This document shows, piece after piece, positions 8,784 through 17,900 of a DNA stretch of 64,000 nt. The notes under the pieces are model-generated. The model searched no databases. It saw only the letters and a program-made list of their open reading frames with translations, and was not told the origin of the DNA. The DNA lies in the NCBI GenBank assembly GCA_965224225.1, contig CBDCZF010000011.1, positions 372,001-436,000 of the forward strand, in the 5' to 3' direction. Both the position numbers and the translations under genes were made by a program. How positions within the stretch are numbered: position 1 is the first letter of the stretch; each line of letters opens with the position of its first letter. This DNA comes from CAJQQK01 sp965224225. Lineage in GTDB: Bacteria; Pseudomonadota; Alphaproteobacteria; Rhizobiales; Hyphomicrobiaceae.

Positions 8784-9395
8784 TCACGTACGCAGCACAT
8801 CCAACCGTCGAAGCTCACCGAGCACGGCCATCAACGGCATCCCGAGCACGGTGAAGTAATCACCCACGATCTTCTCGATCAGCTGCACACCGGGCCCCTC
8901 GAGCTGATAGCAGCCGACCGACTGCAGCGCCGCATCACCTGCCGCCGACAGGTATTGCCCGACAAACGCGGGCGAGTAGTCGCGCATCGTGACATCGACG
9001 GTCTCGACATGCGCGAAGCTGACGACATCGTCGGCGACGATCGCCACCGCACTGTGCAGTCGATGCGTCTGTCCTTTGAGCTCGAGCAATTGCTCTCGGG
9101 CCGCTGCCATGTCTTCCGCCTTGGTGAAAATCCTGTCACCCAGTGAAAGCACCTGGTCGGCTCCGATCACGACGTCAGCGGCAATGCGGGCTGCGACATC
9201 CTCGGCCTTGGCCCGCGCCAGCACCTCTGCGACGTCGCCGGGCTCCACCCCGCCATCGTCGCTGGCAAGTGCTGCCCGCACCGCCCCTTCATCGACCCGC
9301 GACACCTCGACATCGAAGACCAGACCGGCCCCGGCGAGCATTTTCTGCCGCGCTGGACTGCCTGACGCCAGCACCACGCTCAAATCACGGTTCAT
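8784..9395 (-). CDS. maf: Maf/YceF-like nucleotide pyrophosphatase
   Basis: The protein starts MNRDLSVVLASGSPARQKML, the Maf family N-terminal signature, and contains VIGADQVLSLG and DYSPAFVGQYL. The conserved tail runs through YQLEGPGVQLIEKI and GDYFTVLGMPL. Maf proteins hydrolyse non-canonical or modified nucleoside triphosphates and are linked to cell division arrest. With ATG at 9395 it overlaps the end of ppsR by 11 bp, indicating translational coupling. Confidence 0.92.
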   Translation of the reverse strand: MNRDLSVVLASGSPARQKMLAGAGLVFDVEVSRVDEGAVRAALASDDGGVEPGDVAEVLARAKAEDVAARIAADVVIGADQVLSLGDRIFTKAEDMAAAREQLLELKGQTHRLHSAVAIVADDVVSFAHVETVDVTMRDYSPAFVGQYLSAAGDAALQSVGCYQLEGPGVQLIEKIVGDYFTVLGMPLMAVLGELRRLDVLRT

Positions 9396-10245
9396 CAGCA
9401 TTGTCTGCAGCCTCGGCCAATCGCGCCTCTCGATCATGATAGAGTTTGATGATCGTCGCAGCAGTTTCCTCGATCGACCGCCTTGTCACATCGATCACCG
9501 GCCAGCCGTTACGGCTGTAGAGCCTGCGTGAATGCGTCACTTCCTGCGCGATCTGCTCGCGATCGACATAGTCATCGAGATTCCGATCCGCCAGAAACCG
9601 CACCCGGTTGCGGCGAATTTCGGCGATCCGCTCAACCGACGCCACTAGCCCAACGACAAAAGCCGAATGCGGCCGCAACAGTGCCTCCGGCAGCGGCACC
9701 GACGGCACGATCGGCAAGTTCGTCGTCTTGAACCCGCGCTGCGCCAGATAGATGCTGGTTGGCGTCTTCGACGTCCGCGATATCCCGAGCACGATGATAT
9801 CTGCCTCACTGAGATCATCGGGCAGTCGTCCATCATCATGCGTCATCGTGAAATTCAGCGCATCGATCCGCCGGAAATAATCCGTATCGAGAATATGCTG
9901 CCCGGCAACCACCGGCGTCTGCGGCGCTCCGAGATAACTCTCGAACACCTTCATGATCGGCTGCAATACATGCAGCACCGGCACGTTGAGCTCGCGACAC
10001 CGCTTGACCAGAATGTCGCTCAGTCCTGCGTTGACCACCGTATAAAGCACGATGCCGGGCGCCGACTCGACCTCCTGCAGGACCCGATCAAGCTGACGCT
10101 CTGTACGCACCAGCGGATAGACATGCTCGATCGCCTTAATTTGCGGATACTGCACCGATGCCGCCTTGGCGATCGTCGTCAGCGTCTCCCCCGTCGAGTC
10201 GGACACCAGGTGCAGGTGAAAGAAGCTCGCCTTGACATTCGACAT
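9385..10245 (-). CDS. ppsR: Pyruvate,phosphate dikinase regulatory protein (DUF299)
   Basis: Bifunctional kinase/phosphorylase family of 286 residues. It begins with LHLVSDSTGETL and has the P-loop-like GISRTSKTPTSIYLAQRG, followed by the PIVPSVPLP segment. Members phosphorylate and dephosphorylate pyruvate,phosphate dikinase or PEP synthase using ADP/Pi. In alphaproteobacteria this gene (RP001-like) marks the left side of the origin opposite hemE, as here. Which dikinase it controls cannot be told from the window. Confidence 0.93.
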   Translation of the reverse strand: MSNVKASFFHLHLVSDSTGETLTTIAKAASVQYPQIKAIEHVYPLVRTERQLDRVLQEVESAPGIVLYTVVNAGLSDILVKRCRELNVPVLHVLQPIMKVFESYLGAPQTPVVAGQHILDTDYFRRIDALNFTMTHDDGRLPDDLSEADIIVLGISRTSKTPTSIYLAQRGFKTTNLPIVPSVPLPEALLRPHSAFVVGLVASVERIAEIRRNRVRFLADRNLDDYVDREQIAQEVTHSRRLYSRNGWPVIDVTRRSIEETAATIIKLYHDREARLAEAADNADEP

Positions 10246-10728
10246 TCATGATCCTCGTTCACGGCAATCCGCACTTGCCCGCTGTCCTCAACACTAATTC
10301 ACAGCCTGCAACCACTGCCGGCCTTGCCAACCGTCTGTCCCTGCATCTTCCAGCACAGTTTTCCCCATCCCATCAAACCAGAGCCCTACTATCGAACACT
10401 TACAAACAACCGTCCCTATACCTGCTGATACCGACGTTCTCACAGCTCGCAAACAGGTTTCGCCCACTGGCTTGCGACCACATACCCTGTCGATCGCATT
10501 GACTTCCAATGCATATTCGACCTCTTGTGCAGCACGGCCGCAACCAAACACAAGATCTGGTCACCATCCGGCTAACAGCCGAACAACCCCTGTAAAAACT
10601 ATGGATGAACCAGATATTTCCGCAATCCACAGCCTAAAGAGTCAGATCAAAAATCTAAAAATTTCAAATATTTGAATTTTGGTGCCGTGCTGATTTCACC
10701 ATCGCCAAACCAAGGGAATCATATATCG
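10246..10728. other. oriC: Candidate chromosomal replication origin (oriC) between ppsR and hemE
   Basis: Gene-free region of 483 bp flanked by divergently transcribed ppsR and hemE, the position of the Caulobacter origin. DnaA-box-like nonamers with one or two mismatches to TTATNCACA are at 10295 (TAATTCACA), 10359 (TTTTCCCCA), 10623 (CAATCCACA) and, reversed, at 10600 (TATGGATGA). A strongly AT-rich stretch at 10646-10680 contains the perfect palindrome TTCAAATATTTGAA (10663-10676) and is a candidate unwinding element. No perfect DnaA box is seen, so the call rests mainly on gene context. Confidence 0.68.
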
Positions 10729-11751
10729 ATGAAGCTGCTCGACGTATTCAACGCCAAGCACTCGGGCCCGCCGCCAATCTGGCTGATGCGGCAAGCGGGC
10801 CGCTATTTACCTGAGTATCGTCAAGTACGCGCCGAAGTCGGCGGCTTCCTCGACCTGTGCTATTCACCTGACCGCGCCACTGAAGTCACCTTGCAACCCA
10901 TCAGACGATTTGATTTCGATGCAGCTATCCTGTTTTCCGACATCCTCGTGGTACCGCACGCCCTTGGCCAGCCGGTTCGCTTTGTCGAAGGCGAAGGCCC
11001 GCGCCTCGACCCGATCACATCGACCACCGACCTGCCGGGCCTGAATTCGGAAGGCAGTCGCAGGTTCGACCTCGTTTACGAGGCAGTCGCGAAAATCCGC
11101 GCCCAGCTTGCTACAGACAAGGCCCTGATCGGCTTTTGCGGTGCTCCCTACACCGTTGCAACATACATGATCGCCGGCCGCGGCAGTCCCGACCAGGCCG
11201 ATACCCGCAAATTCGCATTCGCCAATCCGCAAAAATTCCAGGATCTCATCGACTTGCTCGTCGAAACGTCGATCGATTATCTTTCCGGCCAGATCAGCGC
11301 CGGCGCAAATCTCGTCCAGATTTTCGACAGCTGGTCCGGCCCCTTGCCCGATGACCAGTTCAGGCGCTGGGTCGTCGAGCCGACGAGAAGGATTGTCGAC
11401 GCCATTCACGAGCGCCACCGCAGCGTCCCTGTAATCGGCTTCCCACGCGGCTCCGCTGCACACGCAGCCGACTACATCGCCCAGACCGGTGTCGATGGTC
11501 TGGGTTGCGATACGTCGATGCCGCTATCGCTTATGTCTTCCGATCTCGGATCTCCCACTGTTGTGCGCCAAGGCAATCTGGACCCTCTACTATTACTGAC
11601 CGGCGGCGATATGCTCGACGAGCGCATTAGTGAGATAATGGCGGCCATGGTCGATCGCCCGTTCATCTTCAACCTGGGTCACGGCATTCTACCCCCGACA
11701 CCGCTTGAACATGTTGGACGCCTGGTCGAACGCATCCGCGCCGCCACCTGA
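10729..11751 (+). CDS. hemE: Uroporphyrinogen decarboxylase
   Basis: Protein of 340 residues. The N-terminal signature PPIWLMRQAGRYLPEYR carries the catalytic arginines, and GFCGAPYTVATYMIAGRGS and GLGCDTSMPL are also present. It decarboxylates the four acetate side chains of uroporphyrinogen III to coproporphyrinogen III in haem synthesis. ATG at 10729 is chosen because MKLLDVF is the family start and AAGGGA lies about 12 bp upstream. It forms a haem pair with hemJ downstream. Confidence 0.95.
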   Translation: MKLLDVFNAKHSGPPPIWLMRQAGRYLPEYRQVRAEVGGFLDLCYSPDRATEVTLQPIRRFDFDAAILFSDILVVPHALGQPVRFVEGEGPRLDPITSTTDLPGLNSEGSRRFDLVYEAVAKIRAQLATDKALIGFCGAPYTVATYMIAGRGSPDQADTRKFAFANPQKFQDLIDLLVETSIDYLSGQISAGANLVQIFDSWSGPLPDDQFRRWVVEPTRRIVDAIHERHRSVPVIGFPRGSAAHAADYIAQTGVDGLGCDTSMPLSLMSSDLGSPTVVRQGNLDPLLLLTGGDMLDERISEIMAAMVDRPFIFNLGHGILPPTPLEHVGRLVERIRAAT

Positions 11752-11771
11752 TCCGGCACCGGTTATTGAAC

Positions 11772-12281
11772 ATGGACACACCGCATTTCCGAGCGACGTT
11801 TGCACTCATCCTGACAGCCGCTGCTGTCGCTGCCGTCCTCTTTTTGTTCCCCGACCAGACCTACGAATGGGTCAAGGCTGTCCACATCATCGCCGTCATC
11901 GCCTGGATGGCCGGCATGCTCTATTTGCCGCGCCTGTTCATCTATCACTGCGCCAGTGAACCAGGTTCGGACAAGTCTGAAACCTTCAAAGTGATGGAGC
12001 GGCGCTTGCTCCGCATCATCATCAATCCGGCCATGCTGGTCACCTGGGTGCTGGGTCTATGGCTTGTCTGGCGCGGCGATTGGCTGATGGCGCCTTGGTT
12101 TTGGGTAAAGTTTGCCTGTGTCATCGCGCTGTCCGCGGCACACGGCCATTTCTCGGCGGCCGTCCGCAGGTTCGCCGAAGACAGCAATGACAAGTCAGAA
12201 CGCTACTGGCGCCTTATGAACGAGGTTCCAACCATCTTGATGATCGTCATCGTCATCATGGTCGTTGTAAAACCGATTTGA
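11772..12281 (+). CDS. hemJ: Protoporphyrinogen IX oxidase HemJ
   Basis: Integral membrane protein of about 169 residues with four hydrophobic segments. The conserved stretch VHIIAVIAWMAGMLYLPRLF holds the family histidine, and RLMNEVPTILMIVIVIMVV is at the C-terminus. HemJ (UPF0093) oxidises protoporphyrinogen IX and is the usual enzyme in alphaproteobacteria. ATG at 11772 is preferred over TTG at 11766. Twenty bp separate it from hemE, so the two are probably one transcript. Confidence 0.9.
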   Translation: MDTPHFRATFALILTAAAVAAVLFLFPDQTYEWVKAVHIIAVIAWMAGMLYLPRLFIYHCASEPGSDKSETFKVMERRLLRIIINPAMLVTWVLGLWLVWRGDWLMAPWFWVKFACVIALSAAHGHFSAAVRRFAEDSNDKSERYWRLMNEVPTILMIVIVIMVVVKPI

Positions 12282-12311
12282 CGGGCACAACGACATTCAC
12301 GGCTTTAAACA

Positions 12312-12372
12312 GCCGGCGAACTCTGATAAGTTCTTGAGGCACCAGTCACCGGCGACGGAGAGGTTCGCCGGC
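12312..12372 (+). promoter_or_regulatory. Long-loop inverted repeat in the rho leader
   Basis: GCCGGCGAAC at 12312-12321 and GTTCGCCGGC at 12363-12372 form a perfect 10-bp inverted repeat separated by 41 bp. It lies 120 bp before rho and after hemJ. rho genes are often autoregulated through their leaders, so it could be a leader structure. It could also end the hemE-hemJ transcript, although no T-run follows. Confidence 0.4.
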
Positions 12373-12492
12373 ATTTCCCAAAAATGACTGATTTGTAGCG
12401 CCAACTGCGCGCTTGGCACGACCCTCCCTCCTTACCATTACAACACCCGGCGCGACCGCCACCTCTCTCCCACCTATAGATGTCGCCGCCCG

Positions 12493-13782
<1,290 letters not shown>

Positions 13783-13916
13783 TCGAAGGATACCGTGATT
13801 GCACAAGGGGCCGGGCCAATCGCTCGGCCCTTAACATTTTCAGATTCTGCTTGCCGAAAGAGTCGCTGCCAGATTCCACAGAGTCAAACGTGTTGGGCTC
13901 GAGTCAAGCCGAGTCT

Positions 13917-13932
13917 TGTTTCACGTGAAACA
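13917..13932. promoter_or_regulatory. parS: parS site (ParB binding), perfect 16-mer
   Basis: TGTTTCACGTGAAACA, a perfect palindrome identical to the bacterial parS consensus. It lies between rho and the palindromic element at 14029, about 7.6 kb before parB. ParB nucleates here for origin segregation. Confidence 0.93.
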
Positions 13933-14028
13933 AGTAAACCAGAATTGGATACTTGGTGTTTGGCAAATTCAGCGTCAGAACAATATTTCTGCGAGCGCGA
14001 AGTTCTGCATGCCTGTGCCGATCTGTCA

Positions 14029-14193
14029 GGCTGTTTGCCCCTCACCCTACCCCTCTCCCCGCACGCGCCGAAGTGGCGCTACGGGGAGAGGGAACTTGGC
14101 CCGTCGTGTGGTGTGCAGCAGGGCCAGATGGCACGGCCGGTTCCCTCTCCCCGTACTTCACGGCGAGAGGGGTAGGGTGAGGGGCAAACAGCC
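14029..14193. repeat. 165-bp palindromic element with 33-bp inverted ends (MITE/REPIN-like)
   Basis: The left arm at 14029-14061 and right arm at 14161-14193 are inverted repeats with one mismatch over 33 bp; each carries the CCCTCACCCTACCCCTCTC motif or its complement. Inside are further inverted CTCTCCCCG / CGGGGAGAG words, so it can fold into a long hairpin with side hairpins. It has no coding capacity. The size and terminal repeats suggest a non-autonomous mobile palindrome. It lies between convergent rho and the thioredoxin-domain gene. Confidence 0.85.
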
Positions 14194-14232
14194 CTTCAGA
14201 AGGACACACACCGGACCAATCGCGAAAGTCTT

Positions 14233-16278
14233 CTAAGCCGTCCTGAGCTCCCGCACAGCCTCGCGCAACGCCTCACCATTAGTTGTCGGCAACGAGCAGC
14301 TCGGCCCAAGGCAGAGGTAGGCCGCAGCCTCGCCATCCACCCCCCCTTTACCGTCGAGCACCGGTGCCCCTGTGCCGTCGACAACACCCACCGAGAACTC
14401 GAGCGCACCGGGCAGAGCAACACTGAACAGGGCGGCCTCCATTTCCCGCCGGTCCTCACCGACCACCGCCGCCAGCTGCGGCGCGATCAGGTCGATCCCC
14501 GCCGCCAGCAAGCCCGAATGCCCCATCAGGCTCTGCTGCCTGTCGGCTGAATAGGCGGCAAGTAAAGCGCTGGCCCGTTCGTAGTATCGCTGGTTGCCGG
14601 TGAGCTGATAGAGCGCCACGAGGTTCGATAACTGGATCGCATTGGCATTGGGCGTTGCATCGTCATGCGCCGATCGCATCCTGACGATCACGTCGGGCGT
14701 GTCATCAGCCGTGAAGTAATAGCCGCCCGCATCACCATCCCAGTAGTGCGCATCGAGCACATCCGACCACGCCTCGGCCCGTGCCAGATACTGGTGATCG
14801 ACTGTTGCCTGATAGAGCCGGATGGCGGCCCACACCATGTTGGCGTAGTCGCTCGCAGTTGCCGGGGCCCGCGTCTTACCGGCCCGATAGCTGTGCCAAA
14901 GCCGATCGCCCTCGGAACGCATATCGCCATCCACGAACGAGAAGGCAGCCTTGGCCATCTCCAGCCAATCCGGCTTGCCGAACACCCGCGACGCCCGCGT
15001 CAGTGAAGCGATCATCAGCCCGTTCCAGTCGGCCAGCACCTTGTCGTCCCAGCCTGGACGGATGCGCTTGTCGCGATACCCTAGCAGCTTGGCCCTCAGG
15101 AACGCCAAGCGATCCTCTTGCGCATCGCTCAGCCGTTCAAGACTGCCGAGCCGGTTCGGGATACTGTGGCCTTCGAAGTTTCCGCCATCGGTAATGTCGT
15201 AGATCTCCGAGAAGAACTTGGCATCATCTGCCCCAAGTACGACATCGAGTTCGATGGGATTCCAGACGTAGAACTTGCCCTCCTCACCTTCCGAATCCGC
15301 ATCGAGCGATGCCGCGAATCCTCCACCCTCGGCAATCATTTCAGCCGCCAGCCAGTCGACCGTCTCGGCGACCCGGTCGCGATAAAGCGGATCGCCCGTC
15401 TCGCGCCACGCCTCCGTCAACAGGTCGACCAACAGCGCATTGTCGTAGAGCATTTTCTCGAAGTGCGGTACGAGCCACTTCTCGTCGACCGAGTAGCGCG
15501 CAAAGCCGCCTCTCAAGTGATCGTAGATACCGCCCTGGCAAATTCGCGTCAGCGTCCGGAGCACGCCGGCCTTGGCGAGATCGTTCCGGTACCGGATCGC
15601 ACCGCGCCACATCAGCCAAAAGAAGTTCCACTGCGGAAACTTCGGCGCCCCCTGAATGCCGCCATGCACCGGATCGATCGCCCGCGTCATGCGCTCGGTG
15701 AGATGTGCCAGCAGCTCATCCGTGACGTTGAGTGCGCCTTCCGCGGTCGGCTGCTGCCGCAGTGCTTCAACCAGCGCCGCCGTGTTGTTCCTCACCTTGT
15801 CCGGCTCGTTGACGTAGATGCCGGCGATGTGCTCGAGCACCTGGCGGAAGCCTGGCTTGCCCCAGCGAGCGGTCGGCGGGAAGTATGTACCGCCCCAAAA
15901 CGGCCGGGCATCGGCATCGAGGAACATCGTTAGCGGCCAGCCACCCTGTTCGCCCATTCGGTGCAGGGCACCCATATAGATCTGATCAATATCGGGACGC
16001 TCTTCCCGGTCGACCTTAATATTGACGAACAGCTCGTTCATCACCGCCGCCGTTTCGTCGTCCTCGAAACTCTCGTGCGCCATCACATGGCACCAGTGAC
16101 AAGCGGCATAACCGACCGAAAGCAGGATCGGCTTGCCTGTGCGCTTTGCTTCTGCAAGCGCCTCCTCGCCCCACGTCCACCAGTGCACCGGATTGTCGGC
16201 ATGCTGCAGCAGATACGGGCTGGTCTCCTCGCCGAGCCGATTACGCCCTTCGACCGAACCGTCTGCTGCGTTGCCCAT
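14233..16278 (-). CDS. Thioredoxin-domain protein of the YyaL/SPATA20 family
   Basis: Protein of 681 residues. The N-terminal signature SPYLLQHADNPVHWWTWGEE is followed by a thioredoxin-like domain with the active-site-like CHWC and VDREERPDIDQIY. The rest is a six-hairpin glycosidase-like barrel. This is the highly conserved YyaL/SSP411 family, present in bacteria and man (SPATA20), with no settled biochemical role. Length is as usual for the family. It is a single gene facing mnmE. Confidence 0.9.
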   Translation of the reverse strand: MGNAADGSVEGRNRLGEETSPYLLQHADNPVHWWTWGEEALAEAKRTGKPILLSVGYAACHWCHVMAHESFEDDETAAVMNELFVNIKVDREERPDIDQIYMGALHRMGEQGGWPLTMFLDADARPFWGGTYFPPTARWGKPGFRQVLEHIAGIYVNEPDKVRNNTAALVEALRQQPTAEGALNVTDELLAHLTERMTRAIDPVHGGIQGAPKFPQWNFFWLMWRGAIRYRNDLAKAGVLRTLTRICQGGIYDHLRGGFARYSVDEKWLVPHFEKMLYDNALLVDLLTEAWRETGDPLYRDRVAETVDWLAAEMIAEGGGFAASLDADSEGEEGKFYVWNPIELDVVLGADDAKFFSEIYDITDGGNFEGHSIPNRLGSLERLSDAQEDRLAFLRAKLLGYRDKRIRPGWDDKVLADWNGLMIASLTRASRVFGKPDWLEMAKAAFSFVDGDMRSEGDRLWHSYRAGKTRAPATASDYANMVWAAIRLYQATVDHQYLARAEAWSDVLDAHYWDGDAGGYYFTADDTPDVIVRMRSAHDDATPNANAIQLSNLVALYQLTGNQRYYERASALLAAYSADRQQSLMGHSGLLAAGIDLIAPQLAAVVGEDRREMEAALFSVALPGALEFSVGVVDGTGAPVLDGKGGVDGEAAAYLCLGPSCSLPTTNGEALREAVRELRTA

Positions 16279-16364
16279 GTCGAACTCCTATGTTCTTGAT
16301 TTGCCGGCCGATCCAGACCAGTCATAACAGCCCAGACAGCTATCGGCCACGCCACCCACAATTC

Positions 16365-17690
16365 ATGACCGCCGCCGACACCATCTTCGCGCTCTCGACC
16401 GCAGCCGGCCGCGCCGCCATCGCCGTTGTGCGCATAAGCGGCCCGGCGTCAGCCGACGCGATCCGGCAGCTCACCGGCAGGGTCCCGCCACCTAGACGAG
16501 CCGCCCTCGCCGTCCTGCGCGATCCGCAGACCGCCGAGCCGATCGACCAGGCCCTGGTCCTCCATTTCAAGGCGCCGGCGAGTGAAACCGGCGAAGATAT
16601 CGCCGAGTTCCAGATCCACGGCGGCCGCGCGGTAACCCATCGCCTGCTCGAAACGCTGGGCCGCATCCCTGGTTGCCGCCCGGCCGAGGCCGGTGAGTTC
16701 GCCCACCGCGCTTTCATCAACGGCAAGCTCGATCTCACCGCTGCCGAAGGCCTCGCCGACCTGATCGATGCTGAGACCGAAGCACAGCGCCGCCAGGCCA
16801 TGACCCAGGTCGGCGGCCATCTCGCCGACCTTTACGATTCCTGGCGCACCCGGCTGATCGAGTGTCTGGCCCTGACCGAATCCGCCATCGACTTTTCCGA
16901 CGAAGCCGATGTCAGCGACGCAGCACTCACCGAAGCAGGCAGCCGTGCCAAGTCCTTGCTGGGCGAACTGCATGAACATCTCGCTGGCGCCGATCGCGGC
17001 GAGATCATTCGCACGGGCTTCCGCATCGTCATCGCCGGCCCGCCCAACGCGGGCAAGTCGACCTTGCTCAACGCCCTCGCGCGGCGTGATGCGGCAATCG
17101 TCTCGGAAGAAGCCGGCACCACACGCGACGCCATCGAGGTTCACCTCAACCTTGCCGGCTTGCCCGTCATCATCACCGACACCGCTGGTATTCGCGAAAC
17201 ATCAGCCAAGGTCGAGCGCGAAGGCATCCGTCGAACATACGACCGCGCGCATGCCGCCGATCTGATCATCTGGCTGACCGACATCGGCGAGCCCGTTCCG
17301 CCGCCAACCGATCTGGCCTCATGTGACACGCGGCTCTTGCAGGTTGCCAGTAAGGCCGACACGATCACTGGTGTCCCATCCCAGACCAAACATGCCATCT
17401 CGGCCAAAACCGGCGCCGGCCTCGAAGAACTCGTTCAATCCATCATCGTCATCGCCAACGATCGGCTCGGCGACAAAGAACAACTTGTCCCGGCAACGGC
17501 CCGCCAGAAGTATCACCTAGAGCAAGCCCAAGAACACCTCAGCCGTTACTTGGACAAGTCTGGCCCCGACATTGAACTGCGTGCCGAAGATCTGCGTCTT
17601 GCTGCTGGTGCGATTGGCCGGCTTACCGGCCGAATTGACGCTGAAGATGTGCTTGACCAGATCTTTTCGCGATTCTGTGTTGGCAAATAG
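16365..17690 (+). CDS. mnmE: tRNA modification GTPase MnmE (TrmE)
   Basis: Protein of 441 residues. The N-terminal tetrahydrofolate-binding domain begins DTIFALSTAAGRAAIAVVRISG. The central G domain has G1 (GPPNAGKST) and G3 (DTAGIRET). The C-terminal helical domain ends FSRFCVGK with the essential Cys. With MnmG it installs the 5-carboxymethylaminomethyl group on U34 of certain tRNAs. ATG at 16365 is the family start; the open frame extends upstream but overlaps the divergent gene. Confidence 0.95.
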   Translation: MTAADTIFALSTAAGRAAIAVVRISGPASADAIRQLTGRVPPPRRAALAVLRDPQTAEPIDQALVLHFKAPASETGEDIAEFQIHGGRAVTHRLLETLGRIPGCRPAEAGEFAHRAFINGKLDLTAAEGLADLIDAETEAQRRQAMTQVGGHLADLYDSWRTRLIECLALTESAIDFSDEADVSDAALTEAGSRAKSLLGELHEHLAGADRGEIIRTGFRIVIAGPPNAGKSTLLNALARRDAAIVSEEAGTTRDAIEVHLNLAGLPVIITDTAGIRETSAKVEREGIRRTYDRAHAADLIIWLTDIGEPVPPPTDLASCDTRLLQVASKADTITGVPSQTKHAISAKTGAGLEELVQSIIVIANDRLGDKEQLVPATARQKYHLEQAQEHLSRYLDKSGPDIELRAEDLRLAAGAIGRLTGRIDAEDVLDQIFSRFCVGK

Positions 17691-17702
17691 AGTCATTCTC
17701 GA

Positions 17703-17718
17703 TGTTTCACGTGAAACA
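17703..17718. promoter_or_regulatory. parS: parS site (ParB binding), perfect 16-mer
   Basis: TGTTTCACGTGAAACA again, in the mnmE-mnmG gap 12 bp after the mnmE stop. It is identical to the site at 13917. Confidence 0.93.
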
Positions 17719-17900
17719 TCAGAGTCAAACGCCAAGCAGTTTTGGATTCATGTGCAACGAATATTGGATTATTACTCCGAAACAGCACTTTGGGAGGATA
17801 AATCGGTTCCCCCTGCTCGATCTGCCTTGAAACCGTTGGTGACGTCGCCAACTGCTGTCGTATAGAACAGCCCTTTACCCATCAGGAGAAACTCCTCATC

